Below the pieces are notes generated by a model, which saw only the letters and a program-made list of their open reading frames with translations, was not told the origin of the DNA and ran no database searches. The position numbers were made by a program, and so were the translations under genes. Positions 54,967-63,655 of a DNA stretch of 64,000 bases are shown in pieces. Every line of letters begins with the position of its first letter. The first letter of the stretch is position 1. The stretch is taken from positions 1 through 64,000 of the forward strand of contig NZ_JARJBB010000007.1 in assembly GCF_029269835.1 (NCBI RefSeq), given 5' to 3'. This DNA is from Streptomyces tropicalis (GTDB taxonomy: Bacteria > Actinomycetota > Actinomycetes > Streptomycetales > Streptomycetaceae).

Positions 54967-55102
54967 AGACCTCACGGCGCGCCGGACGGAGGCCGAACAG
55001 TCCGCCACCCATGCAGCCGACTACTGCGCCCTCACCCACCCCGACGGTCGCGCATCCACAGGAGAGGTGGCCGGGGTTCTGCGCGCGTGGCCTGCTAGCT
55101 GA
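54959..55102 (+). CDS. Possible 47-residue small protein
   Basis: ATG 54959 overlaps the end of the preceding fragment and opens MDRDLTARRTEAEQSATHAA, ending VLRAWPAS. GGACGG lies upstream as a weak ribosome-binding site. Codon use looks coding, with mostly G or C in third place. Its stop meets the stop of the minus-strand nuclease gene. No known motif. Confidence 0.35.
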   Translation: MDRDLTARRTEAEQSATHAADYCALTHPDGRASTGEVAGVLRAWPAS

Positions 55103-55763
55103 GGTGGAGTGTGCTCAGTGCCGTGGTCCAGTCGGTGGCGATCGCCTGCTGCGCCTGGACCAGGGTGATCTTCCCGGAGCAGAGGGCGGTGTGCAGCTTC
55201 GTCTCCACCGGATCCTTCTTGTTGTTCACCCCGGCGCCCTTCTTATGGCCCGGGTCGGCCGGCTCCACCCACAGGTTGCGGGGATCGTTGGGGTCGCCGC
55301 CAAGCTGCAGACTGATCAGATGGTCGTACTCAGCATCCCCCATACGGCCGGTGAAACCGTACGACGCAGCGTTCAGCCGCTTCTCCTTGCCCGTCACATA
55401 GGCAGAGGGACGCACGCCGGAGGTATACCCCCCCTTGCGGCAGACCGTCGACTTCAGATTCGCCTGCGTCACCGCCGGAGAGATCGCGCCAGGAGTGCAC
55501 GTGCGATCCTCCAGCGGCTCCCCGTGCTCATACCGGTAGTGGCAACTGCCCGCGGCCGGCTGCTGCTGCACCGTGTACGTCTTCTGCGGACCCGCACCCA
55601 CCGCGATCGCCCGCGACCCACCCGGCGCACCCGCCCCAGACCCTCCCGACCCTCCAGCACCGGACGACGAGGGACCCGAAGAGCCCAGCGGAACCGACGA
55701 GCAACCCGCCAACAACAGACAGGCAAACAGAGCCGACGGCACCGCACGACAGATGGAACGCAT
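55095..55763 (-). CDS. Exported lipoprotein with an HNH-like nuclease domain
   Basis: A 222-residue protein. The N-terminus MRSICRAVPSALFACLLLAG ends in a lipobox LAGC, followed by a Ser/Gly/Pro-rich linker. The mature part contains VTGKEKRLNAASYGFTGRMG and DAEYDHLISLQLGGDPNDPR then NLWVEP, an HNH-type signature (His-Leu, Gly-Gly, Asn-Leu-Trp). It is likely anchored outside the membrane and may degrade DNA. It is a paralogue of the gene at 63053-63655, with the same block DAEYDHL.SL.LGGDPNDPR. Four cysteines in the mature part may form disulfides. Confidence 0.8.
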   Translation of the reverse strand: MRSICRAVPSALFACLLLAGCSSVPLGSSGPSSSGAGGSGGSGAGAPGGSRAIAVGAGPQKTYTVQQQPAAGSCHYRYEHGEPLEDRTCTPGAISPAVTQANLKSTVCRKGGYTSGVRPSAYVTGKEKRLNAASYGFTGRMGDAEYDHLISLQLGGDPNDPRNLWVEPADPGHKKGAGVNNKKDPVETKLHTALCSGKITLVQAQQAIATDWTTALSTLHLS

Positions 55764-55888
55764 AACGACCCCTCACGGGCAGGTGATATCTGCACAGATG
55801 CTGCCCTACCAGCAAGGACATACACCGGCCGGGTCCCCACCCGTGGAGCACAAGGGGGCTGGCGGCGCGCTTCTACAAGGCGGGGACA

Positions 55889-56317
55889 CTACCCGGGGGT
55901 GTCGGGATCGACCACCACTCGGAAGCGTTCGGCAACGACGAGAGTGGCATCGTCAATGACGGGCGTGCGACCCAGGAACTCGCTCACGCCATCGCTACGG
56001 AAGAACTCTTCGTGGGCCTTCCGCCACTGGGCAACGTCGGCGTAGCCGCGCCCCTCGGCTCGAGCGAAGTCGTCGTCGATCTCCTTCATGGGAACGACCC
56101 GTACGTCGACGAGCTCGATCGTGACGGCTGAATAACCCTCGGAATCGAGCACCGAGAACCGCTGACCGGTCTGCGGCACCGTCTCTCCGGCGTGCTCGTA
56201 GATCTCCAGGAGGCCCGTGAGCGCGGTCTTCTGACCGCTCAGGATCGCCGCCACACCACGGTCACGTTCAGGACCGGGAAAGGCAAGTTCAAGAGCAGGA
56301 AGGTCCTGATGTCCCAT
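55889..56317 (-). CDS. ASCH-domain protein
   Basis: A 142-residue protein, MGHQDLPALELAFPGPERDR onward. LLEIYEHAGETVPQTGQRFS then VLDSEGYSAVTIELVDVRVV and FARAEGRGYADVAQWRKAHE follow the ASCH pattern, a small beta-barrel that binds RNA or modified nucleosides and includes N4-acetylcytidine amidohydrolases. ATG 56317 is used because the domain begins there; upstream in-frame codons give Ser/Ala-rich sequence. No operon partner is evident. Confidence 0.7.
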   Translation of the reverse strand: MGHQDLPALELAFPGPERDRGVAAILSGQKTALTGLLEIYEHAGETVPQTGQRFSVLDSEGYSAVTIELVDVRVVPMKEIDDDFARAEGRGYADVAQWRKAHEEFFRSDGVSEFLGRTPVIDDATLVVAERFRVVVDPDTPG

Positions 56318-56420
56318 CTGGAGATGGTACGAAGCCCGATCGCCTTGATCAACAGACACCGCACTGCTGGCCATCGAACTCGCAGCAAGCGCTCTCCGCG
56401 ACACGCGGAGGGGATGTTCC

Positions 56421-56783
56421 CTATGCGGTGCCGGGGCCGTCGAGGAAGCGAAGCAGCACGGCGGCCTCTGCGCGGAGCCGGGCGGCTCGGTCAGCGTGTG
56501 CGGGCGCAGTCAACTGCGCTGCAGCCTCCAGTCGCTCGGCGGCCTCGGCGCGCACGACATCCACCACACTGGGCTCGCTCAGCTCACGCCGAGCCGCTTC
56601 GGTCACGCCGACACCAACGGGCGACTGCTCGAGAGCCAAGCCGTGGAGCTCCGCTTCACCCACGGGTACTGCCTCAGCGTTGTCCAGTGCAGCGAGTGTT
56701 GCGCGCAGGGCGCTCATCGCGGCTTTGTCGCGGGCGCGGATCGCTTCTGGCAGTGCTTGACGCAAACGGAGACGTAAGGACAT
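56421..56783 (-). CDS. GatB/YqeY-like protein
   Basis: A 120-residue helical protein: MSLRLRLRQALPEAIRARDK then AAMSALRATLAALDNAEAVP. The opening two helices match the YqeY family, which shares the C-terminal tRNA-interacting fold of GatB. It is a little shorter than the usual ~150 residues, and the C-terminus (AVLLRFLDGPGTA) may be altered. ATG 56783. Cellular role not established. Confidence 0.6.
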   Translation of the reverse strand: MSLRLRLRQALPEAIRARDKAAMSALRATLAALDNAEAVPVGEAELHGLALEQSPVGVGVTEAARRELSEPSVVDVVRAEAAERLEAAAQLTAPAHADRAARLRAEAAVLLRFLDGPGTA

Positions 56784-56950
56784 GCCGGTGACCTTATGGC
56801 GGCGGCCCGGGACCCACAACGCGATATTGGTGCAGGATCAGGCTTACCGCCGGCTGAGGCTCTGCACCCCCGACACCGGTCGGGAGGTCAGACGGGAGTG
56901 TGCTGAGGCACCCAGGGCTCCAGGCGTATTCATGTCCCGGTCGGTGCGGG

Positions 56951-57505
56951 CTACTCCTGCCAGGCAGCGGCACTCTGGTCGAAGTCCTCCTTGTAGGTGC
57001 GGCGTTGGGTGAGGTCGGATTCGGTCAGTTGCGGGTGTACCGGCGGTTGCTGCGGGGCGGCCCAGAGTTGGATCAGGTGGCGTTCGCCGCGGTCGCCGAC
57101 GCCGGGCTCAAGGTTTGTGGTGTGGCAGTACAGGCGCATCCGGATCCACGCCGGCACGTGGTCGGTGGGCAGTCGGAGCGGGCCGTCCTCGGGTTCTGCC
57201 TCTTCGAATTCGCCGCTGCCGAGGAGGTAGATGACGGGGGTGTCTTCGGTGGCGTGCAGACTCATCTCTTCCGGGGGTCCCCAGGCCGGGTCGGTCTGGG
57301 GCGGGGGCGGCTCGTTGTGGGTCTGGACGGTGATGGTGATGGTGCCGGTATCGGTGTCGGTGATGATGTGCGCAGTGTCGCTGCCGATGGGCCCGCACCG
57401 CCAGCCGTAGGGCCACTCGGGCGGCCACTCGTAGTCCTCGCCGAGGGCGAGGAGGTAGCCGTGCTCGCCGGTCTCCGGCGTCAGGGTGGTCTCAGTGATG
57501 ATCAC
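56951..57505 (-). CDS. Unknown acidic protein
   Basis: A 184-residue protein starting VIITETTLTPETGEHGYLLA from GTG 57505, with GGAG eight bases upstream. It is acidic and rich in Thr, Pro and Glu, with beta-prone runs (AHIITDTDTGTITITVQT) and aromatic patches (YEWPPEWPYGWRCG). No signal peptide and no known motif. It lies 81 nt downstream of the NucB-like DNase gene on the same strand and could share its transcript. Confidence 0.65.
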   Translation of the reverse strand: MIITETTLTPETGEHGYLLALGEDYEWPPEWPYGWRCGPIGSDTAHIITDTDTGTITITVQTHNEPPPPQTDPAWGPPEEMSLHATEDTPVIYLLGSGEFEEAEPEDGPLRLPTDHVPAWIRMRLYCHTTNLEPGVGDRGERHLIQLWAAPQQPPVHPQLTESDLTQRRTYKEDFDQSAAAWQE

Positions 57506-57586
57506 GGTGGTCTCCTCACGCGGAAGGGGCACCCCCGGCTGGCGGGGGTGCCCCATGGTGCCGTACGGCCCGGCGTGTCAGGGTTG

Positions 57587-58651
57587 TCAGGCGACGACGT
57601 AGAACGGGTCGTTGTCCATGACGTGCATCGGCCGGCGCCAGTTCGTGATCCGGGCACCCTGGGTATTGTTCTCGTTCGGGCTCACCCATGTCGTCTCACG
57701 CTGCGAGGCGGGGAGCTTCTTGCCGCCCTCGTAGGTTGAGGCGAACGGGTACTCATCACAGTAGGTGCGCCCGGCTCGCTTCATGTCCGGCGGCGCCGTG
57801 CGGCCCCCGCAGACTGCCCTGCGGTTGTCGTTCTTCTTCTTGGTGTTGATCATCCAGTGCAGGGGCTTGCCGCCGTTCGGGTCGCCGTAGTGGCCGCCGC
57901 GGGCACGGAGCTTGCGGATCCCGTCATCGATCCACGGGATACCCACCATCGACACGGCGGTGGGCGCGTCGGTCATGGCGCAGCCGGAGGTGCCGTAGTA
58001 GTTGTCACACCGCCAGGTCGCCGACTTGTAGCCCGTCGAGCCGGAGGTGTAACCCGGTTTGGTGAAGCTGAAGACGTACCGGGTCTGGGTCTTGCTGTTG
58101 ATACGTCCCTTGCGCATGGCCCCGGTCGTGTAGGTGACGCTGCCGCTGGAGCCCGTGTCGAGCAGATGCGGCCCGTAGTGCGTCTTGGCGCTGGTGCCGT
58201 TCCCGGCCGTGGCGGTGACGTTGACGGTGATGCCCTTGCCCTCACCGGTGGTACGGGCCTTGGAGAGCTGGAACTTCTCGCTCCAGTTCGCCGATTTCGA
58301 CTGCAGCGTCATCGAGTGGCGGGCGGTGAACGTGGCCGTGCCGACCTGTCGCGGCACGCCGTTGATGACGCGGACGACGTTGACGCGGACGGTGGCCCAC
58401 TCGCATTCGCTGAACCGGTTGATCGAGATCGTGTCGACCCTGCAGGTGGCGTTCGCCGCCGGAGCCCCGGCCACCGCCCCCGCGGCGGTGGCCGGTGAGG
58501 CCGTCTGCACGGCCACCGGCGCGATGTCGGCCTGGATCACCGCCGAGCCGGCCGGCGGCTCCACGGCCGCCTGCGAGGCCGCGGCCGCCGGGACAAGCAG
58601 TCCGGCCGCCACGGCGGAAATGGTGAGACTCCTGACGATGTGTTTTCGCAA
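57587..58651 (-). CDS. Secreted NucA/NucB-type DNase
   Basis: A 354-residue protein. TTG 58651 has GGGAG seven bases upstream and gives a signal peptide (RKHIVRSLTISAVAAGLLVP, then AAAASQA). A beta-rich middle region follows. The C-terminal ~110 residues carry the NucA/NucB deoxyribonuclease pattern: RRAVCGG, RTYCDEYPFASTYEGG and VSPNENNTQGARITNWRR. These enzymes cut extracellular DNA and need no added cofactor protein. The middle region may bind cell wall. Six or more cysteines suggest disulfides outside the cell. Confidence 0.8.
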   Translation of the reverse strand: MRKHIVRSLTISAVAAGLLVPAAAASQAAVEPPAGSAVIQADIAPVAVQTASPATAAGAVAGAPAANATCRVDTISINRFSECEWATVRVNVVRVINGVPRQVGTATFTARHSMTLQSKSANWSEKFQLSKARTTGEGKGITVNVTATAGNGTSAKTHYGPHLLDTGSSGSVTYTTGAMRKGRINSKTQTRYVFSFTKPGYTSGSTGYKSATWRCDNYYGTSGCAMTDAPTAVSMVGIPWIDDGIRKLRARGGHYGDPNGGKPLHWMINTKKKNDNRRAVCGGRTAPPDMKRAGRTYCDEYPFASTYEGGKKLPASQRETTWVSPNENNTQGARITNWRRPMHVMDNDPFYVVA

Positions 58652-59885
58652 GACGTGTCTCCCTGAGTCGGTGGCGCGAGAAAAGCACAAGCAACTGCGT
58701 GCCTTTCGCACCGCGTGGGCCGCATCCAAGCACGGCCCTCCGACCAGAGGCATCCCACTTACGACAGTCCAGGACTTACTGTCCGGAGTTTCGGCCACAC
58801 TGCCCCGCGTGACCACTGACCTCACCAACGACATCGCTTCAGGTGCGCGACACACAAAGCACGCCAGCCGCATGCGCGGCCAGGCCGCTCGCGTCAGCGG
58901 ATACGCCGCGCGCACCACGCGCGCTCGACGCGTCCCGCGAACGCTCCGCAAGACGGCAGCCCGCTCCAGGAACAACCCCGGGGCGTCGCGACCGTATGAG
59001 CAGGCCCAAGCCCCGAGATCAGGGAATCCGTACACGCCAAGCACACCCCGAGTGGAAGTTGTCTCAACTACGACTCACTCCAAAGGGCACCTCTCCTGCA
59101 AACAGGTACTCCTGTACCAGTGCTGAACCAGGTGCACTGACTCCCTCCCGGCAGCCTGCCAATGCGGAGCGCCGGCAGCGCCGGAGGGTGGCGGCACCCA
59201 GCCGAACCCACTGCATCCGTACGGACGTCGGAGCGCAGAAGGAGCTGCTGTTCGGTGCAGGTGGCAGCAACACCTCCTCGCGAGCCTGGCCAGACCGTGG
59301 TCGAGGCCGCCTGCCTCCACCCTCCGGGACAGCGACCATCAAGGCCTCGTAGTCCACCAACAGCACCTGGGCTCCGGCCGTGTTCTGGCGGTGAGGCGGC
59401 GTCGCCCGGCGCAGACCCGGCGGCTTCCTCCGCGACGCGACGGGCGGCGGGCGCGTCCTCCGGGACAAACGCCTCCAGCTATCTCCAGGCTGATCACTCG
59501 GCGCCTCAGCACCTCTTGCACCTCTCAGCCAGTGCCGTCCGCGCTCCCTCCATCTCGGCTCCAAGATCCTCAACCCGTAGCGCCGTGGCCTTCTGCGACT
59601 CAAACACCGCCGCATCGATGGCATCCGCCCCCCAGGGGTCTCGGTCAGCAACGGACCTAGATATTCGTGCCAGCTGCCATCTCATGCCGGACCAGTGGAA
59701 TCCGCACGCGGGATCGACGCCCGGCCGCCGGCGGCGGACTGGGTCATCGAGCAAGGGCAAGCGGGCCCGCCCGCTCACCCGGGAACAGGCGCTGCGGCAC
59801 TGGCCGAGGGTGTGCCTGCGTGCCCGCACTGCCGGGCCGACTCCCGGCTCGGCTACCCGGACGGATGACGCCGGGGACGTGGCGC
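58652..59885. other. 1.2 kb without a clear gene
   Basis: No frame here has steady coding character. A minus-strand stretch near 59506-59700 (GADAIDAAVFESQKATALRV, EDLGAEMEGARTALAERC) reads like part of a coiled-coil protein but lacks a good start and could be a relic. No repeat, RNA gene or regulatory site is supported. Confidence 0.4.
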
Positions 59886-60794
59886 TCAGGCGGTCTTCGG
59901 CTTCCGCCCGCTCGCCTTCTTCGCCGTGGCCTTCTTGGCAGCCGTCTTTTTCGTGGCCTTCTTCGCCGCGGGCTTCTTCTTCGGCATCTCGTGAACCTCG
60001 GCGTCTTCCCCGCGGGCCGCGCGCGCCTGGGCCACGGACTCGTTCAACGCGGCCATCAGGTCCAGCACCTTCCCCGGCTCCTCGACAGGCTCCGGCGCCT
60101 GGGGCAGCGGCTGCTCGGCACGCTTGGCGTCGATGATCTCCTCCAGCGCCTCGGTGTAGGCGTCGGCGAAGTCGGGGCCCTCCAACGTGTCGCAGCTCAT
60201 CGTGTCCATCAGCGCCAGCGCGCCCTCGATCTCGGACTCATCGATGTCGACGGCCGGCGGGGCCGCCTCGGCCCAGTCGCGGATCTCGTCGGGCCAGCGC
60301 ATCAGCTGCAGTACCAGGACATCGCCGCGGACGCGCAGGATGCCGAGGCGCTCGCGGCCGTGCCACGCCCACTTCGCGACGGCGACCTTGGCGGAGCGGC
60401 CCAGGGCCTGGCGCAACAGCTTGTAGGGCTTGGCGGCGACCTGGCCGTCCGGGGCGAGGTAGTAGCCCTCGCCGATCCGGATCGGGTCGATCGAATCCAG
60501 CGGCACGAACGCTTCGATCTCGATCGCCTTCGCCGTGGGCAGCGGCAGCGCGCGGAGTTCCGCGTCGCTGATGGGGATGACCTGCGTCTTCGAGTATTCG
60601 TAGCCCTTGCCGATCTCCGCCTGGGAGACCTCCCGGTCCTCCAGCTCGCAGACCTTCCGGACGCGGACGCGGCCCATGTCCTTCAGGTGGTACTGGTGAA
60701 ACCTGATGCTGTGGTCCTCGGTCGCCGACTCCACGTGCACGGGCACGGTGACCAGGCCGAACGACACGGCGCCGGCCCAGATGGCTCGGGGCAT
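59886..60794 (-). CDS. ku: Ku, non-homologous end-joining DNA-end-binding protein
   Basis: A 302-residue bacterial Ku. It starts MPRAIWAGAVSFGLVTVPVH and continues IRFHQYHLKDMGRVRVRKVC, YEYSKTQVIPISDAEL and EAFVPLDSIDPIRIGEGYYL, the usual ring-forming core. ELR/ALMDTMSCDTLEGPDFAD closes it. The last ~35 residues are a lysine/alanine tail (KKATKKTAAKKATAKKASGR) as in actinobacterial Ku, which helps DNA threading. Ku loads LigD on double-strand breaks; no ligD is in the window. ATG 60794. Confidence 0.93.
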   Translation of the reverse strand: MPRAIWAGAVSFGLVTVPVHVESATEDHSIRFHQYHLKDMGRVRVRKVCELEDREVSQAEIGKGYEYSKTQVIPISDAELRALPLPTAKAIEIEAFVPLDSIDPIRIGEGYYLAPDGQVAAKPYKLLRQALGRSAKVAVAKWAWHGRERLGILRVRGDVLVLQLMRWPDEIRDWAEAAPPAVDIDESEIEGALALMDTMSCDTLEGPDFADAYTEALEEIIDAKRAEQPLPQAPEPVEEPGKVLDLMAALNESVAQARAARGEDAEVHEMPKKKPAAKKATKKTAAKKATAKKASGRKPKTA

Positions 60795-60965
60795 GGCTAG
60801 ACCTCCGCGACGGCCCCGAGCACGCTCAGCCTATGAGCGGCCCGCCGGGGCCGCACGCGAGACGGCCACCACGGCACCCCCGTCGTACATGGCCCTGCCC
60901 GGCCGGCGCCGGCGTCCCTGCGGGTGATGTGCGGAGCGTCGTCTCCGCGCCGGCGGCGGGGGCCG

Positions 60966-61235
60966 TCAGGTGGGCGCCAGCAGGTCTTCGCTTTCCCCGA
61001 CGACCAGCTCCAGGTGCCGTCGCAGGAGGCGCACGGCCCGCGCCTTGCTGTTCTTGGCGTGGGGGATGACCGTGCCGGTCAGGACGCGGTAGCTGCGCGT
61101 GCACTCGCTGCGGATCCACATGATCTCGTAGGCCTCCACGACGTCGACCAGGAACGCGGTCCGGTGGAGATGCCCGTGGGGTCGTAGGAGAAGACGGCCG
61201 AGCCTTTGGTGGCGGAGCGGACCCACGCACGAGTC
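60966..61235 (-). pseudogene. Frameshifted remnant of unknown protein
   Basis: On the minus strand one frame reads TRAWVRSATKGSAVFSYDPT, and a second frame continues with HLHRTAFLVDVVEAYEIMWI, RSECTRSYRVLTGTVIPHAK and LLRRHLELVVGESEDLLAPT to the stop at 60966. The joined text looks like one protein broken by a frameshift near 61170. I do not recognise the family. Confidence 0.4.
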
Positions 61236-61236
61236 C

Positions 61237-61809
61237 TCACGGGCGGATCCTGAGGCCGTCCAGGGTGAGGTCGAGCAGGCGCTCCGCTTGCTGTCGGTGT
61301 TCAGCACCTGCCGAGGTGAGGGCGATGCCTTCCAGGGCGGCGCCAATGTCGGAGGGCTGGATATCAGTGCGGATCGCCCCGGCGGCCATGCAAGCGTCCA
61401 TGAGTGAGGTGATGGCGGCCTGGATCATTTCCCGGCTGTGACCAAAAGGATTGCTTCCCGTCGCAGCGATGGCGCGCAGGGCGTCGATCATGCCGTACTT
61501 GGCGGTGACGTAGTCCAGGTATAGGCGTGTCCACGTGCGCAGGGCCTCGTCGGGCGACTTCCGCGCGAGCAGAGCAGGGGCGGCATCGCACAGGTGGGCC
61601 ACCTCGTTGCGGTAGACCGCCTCGATCAGTGCCTCCCGGGTCGGGAAGTTCCGGTAGAGGGTGCCGGAGCCTACGCCCGCTTCCTTGGCGATGCGCTCGA
61701 GGTGCGCGTCCAGCCCCTCTTCCGCAAAGACACGCACGGCCGCGGAGAGGATCTTGTCCCGATTGCGCCGCGCGTCGGCCCGCAACGGCCGTCCGGTGCC
61801 TGTGGTCAC
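61237..61809 (-). CDS. TetR-family repressor
   Basis: A 190-residue regulator. RADARRNRDKILSAAVRVFA, EEGLDAHLERIAKEAGVGSG and TLYRNFPTREALIEAVYR form the TetR helix-turn-helix; the ligand domain is the C-terminal ~130 residues. GTG 61809 is chosen over the ATG at 61854, because that ATG lies inside the twin operator. It is divergent from the SDR gene at 61955, and by family habit represses it and itself from the two palindromes between them until a small molecule binds. Confidence 0.87.
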   Translation of the reverse strand: MTTGTGRPLRADARRNRDKILSAAVRVFAEEGLDAHLERIAKEAGVGSGTLYRNFPTREALIEAVYRNEVAHLCDAAPALLARKSPDEALRTWTRLYLDYVTAKYGMIDALRAIAATGSNPFGHSREMIQAAITSLMDACMAAGAIRTDIQPSDIGAALEGIALTSAGAEHRQQAERLLDLTLDGLRIRP

Positions 61810-61836
61810 GTGGAGCTCTTTCGTCGACGAGTTGCT

Positions 61837-61889
61837 AAGCGGCGGCGCCTCCACTTACAGTCGAACGGAAAGCGGCGGCGCCTCCACTT
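61837..61889. promoter_or_regulatory. Twin palindromic operator between tetR and the SDR gene
   Basis: The 20-base element AAGCGGCGGCGCCTCCACTT occurs at 61837-61856 and again at 61870-61889. Each copy is an inverted repeat with two mismatched pairs. Start-to-start distance is 33 bp, about three helical turns, so two TetR dimers would sit on the same face. Confidence 0.8.
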
Positions 61890-61954
61890 CCGAGTGTAGA
61901 GCAGGCACCCCGCCGTCCGCATGGCGTGGACACACCCACCCTGAGGAGAAAACA

Positions 61955-62716
61955 ATGAGCTCCCCGCTCGAAGGCAAGGTCACTGTGGTCACCGGCGGCG
62001 CGTCCGGCGTCGGCCTGGGCATCGCCCAGGAATTCGTAGCCCAGGGCGCCCACGTGGTCATCACCGACCTGCAACAGGACCCGCTGGACCAAGCGGTCGC
62101 CACGATCGGCCCGAACTGTTCGGGCATCGTGGCCGACGTCACCAAGCTCGCAGACATGGAGGCGGCGTACCAGGAGGTCATCGCCCGACACGGACACCTC
62201 GACGCGGTCATAGCCAACGCCGGCATCGGCGCACACGCCCCGCTCGGCCAGATCACCGAGGAACAGTTCGACCGGACCTTCGACGTCAACGCCAAGGGCG
62301 TCCTGTTCACCATCCAGCCGGCGATCCCCCTGCTGCCGTCCGGCGGCACGATCGTCATCATCGGGTCGACCGCGTCCATCCAGTCCCCCTACGGCATGGG
62401 CCTGTACGGCGGCTCCAAAGCCGCAGTACGCGCCTTCATTCGCTCCTGGATCCAGGACATCAAGGGCACCGGCATCCGCATGAACGTCCTCAGCCCCGGC
62501 GCCGTCGACACCGAGTCCCTGCGCCACGCCCTCGGCATGGCGCAGGGCGCCGACCAGGTCGACGCCGCCGTCAAGCGCATGGGCGAGGGCAACCCCACCG
62601 GTCGGATCGCCGACCCCCGCGAGATGGGCAAGGCCGCAGCCTTCCTCTCCAGCGACGCCTCCAGCTTCATCACCGGCATCGAACTCTTCGTCGACGGCGG
62701 CATGGCACAGGTCTGA
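61955..62716 (+). CDS. Short-chain dehydrogenase/reductase (SDR)
   Basis: A 253-residue classical SDR. TGGASGVG near residue 14 is the NAD(P)-binding motif, VIANAGIG the NAG motif, IIGSTAS the catalytic Ser and YGGSK the catalytic Tyr-Lys. NVLSPGAVDTESLRH and FITGIELFVDGGMAQV complete the fold. Asp in VVITDLQQ at the end of the second strand suggests NAD(H) preference. The substrate is not predictable. GAGGAG at 61943-61948 precedes ATG 61955. It is likely repressed by the divergent TetR protein. Confidence 0.9.
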   Translation: MSSPLEGKVTVVTGGASGVGLGIAQEFVAQGAHVVITDLQQDPLDQAVATIGPNCSGIVADVTKLADMEAAYQEVIARHGHLDAVIANAGIGAHAPLGQITEEQFDRTFDVNAKGVLFTIQPAIPLLPSGGTIVIIGSTASIQSPYGMGLYGGSKAAVRAFIRSWIQDIKGTGIRMNVLSPGAVDTESLRHALGMAQGADQVDAAVKRMGEGNPTGRIADPREMGKAAAFLSSDASSFITGIELFVDGGMAQV

Positions 62717-62769
62717 CGACACGCCACGCAGCCCGGCTGCCGCTCGATGGGCTGCCGGTATGAACCGCG

Positions 62770-62904
62770 TCAACGTCCCTCAGACTGCTGCAGCCCGAGC
62801 GTGATCGATCTCAGCGCCAGCCACAGGTTCGATTGATCCCCGGAGCCGAACTCCCGCAGCAGCGCCGCGGGGACCGCGACCGTCCTCCGCACCTGGAAGC
62901 CCTG
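62770..62904 (-). pseudogene. Coding-like C-terminal fragment of unknown protein
   Basis: The minus frame reads QGFQVRRTVAVPAALLREFG then SGDQSNLWLALRSITLGLQQ and stops at 62770. Codons end mostly in G or C, as in real genes here. The frame upstream of about 62904 turns into Arg/Pro/Ser-rich text without a good start. It is probably a truncated gene end. Family unknown. Confidence 0.3.
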
Positions 62905-63052
62905 ACCGGCGGCACCGGGTGGGCGGCTGCACGAGAGCGGTGCCGCAGAGACGGGAAAGGCCCGCGCCGACCGCGAATGGGCAGGTCGGCGCGGGCCGAC
63001 GACCAAGGGCAGACACGCGGAGGAGTCGCCTGGCCGGCTCGCGGGTGTGGTC

Positions 63053-63655
63053 CTACTTCAGGCCGAGCTTGGCTTCGGCACTCACCCAGTTCGTCGCGAT
63101 GGCCTTCTGCGCCGCGGCGAGGGTGACGCGGCCGCTGCAGATGGCGGTGTGCAGGTGGGTCTCGACCTTGTCCTTGTCGTTGTTCGCCCCGGAGCCGGGC
63201 CGGTGGCCCGGGCTCGGCGGCTCGACCCACAGGTTCCTCGGATCGTTGGGGTCACCGCCGAGTTCGAGCGAGACGAGGTGGTCGTACTCCGCATCGTGCA
63301 GGCTGCCCGTGAAGCCGTAGGACCGGGCGTTCGCCGTCTTCTCCTTGCCCGTCACCGAGACCGGGGGCCGGATCCGGGACGTGTAGCCGTGCGGATTGCA
63401 GATGGTGGACGCAAGAGTCCTCGCGGTGACCTTGGGATTCAGGGCACCGGGCGTGCAGCGACCATCCGGCATCGCCTGCCCCTGATAGTGACGTACGTGG
63501 CAGGTGCCCGGCGCCGGCTGCTTCTGCACCGTGTAGTGACTCTGCGGCCCCGGCCCATAAGGCAGGCCCGTCCCAGCAGCCCCAGCGGGACCCGCTCCGA
63601 AAACCAGTGCAGCGCCGGCGGCAAGGGCCCCCGCGAGCATGCGTGAGTTGGTCAT
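63053..63655 (-). CDS. Secreted HNH-like nuclease, paralogue of the 55095 gene
   Basis: A 200-residue protein from ATG 63655. The N-terminus MTNSRMLAGALAAGAALVFG with GAGPAGAAG is a signal peptide with an AXA-type cleavage site, so unlike its paralogue it lacks a lipobox and should be released. The mature part has SHYTVQKQPAPGTCHVRHYQ, VTGKEKTANARSYGFTG and DAEYDHLVSLELGGDPNDPR then NLWVEPPSPGH. The HNH-like His and Asn residues match the lipoprotein copy. A role in external DNA breakdown is inferred. Confidence 0.8.
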   Translation of the reverse strand: MTNSRMLAGALAAGAALVFGAGPAGAAGTGLPYGPGPQSHYTVQKQPAPGTCHVRHYQGQAMPDGRCTPGALNPKVTARTLASTICNPHGYTSRIRPPVSVTGKEKTANARSYGFTGSLHDAEYDHLVSLELGGDPNDPRNLWVEPPSPGHRPGSGANNDKDKVETHLHTAICSGRVTLAAAQKAIATNWVSAEAKLGLK

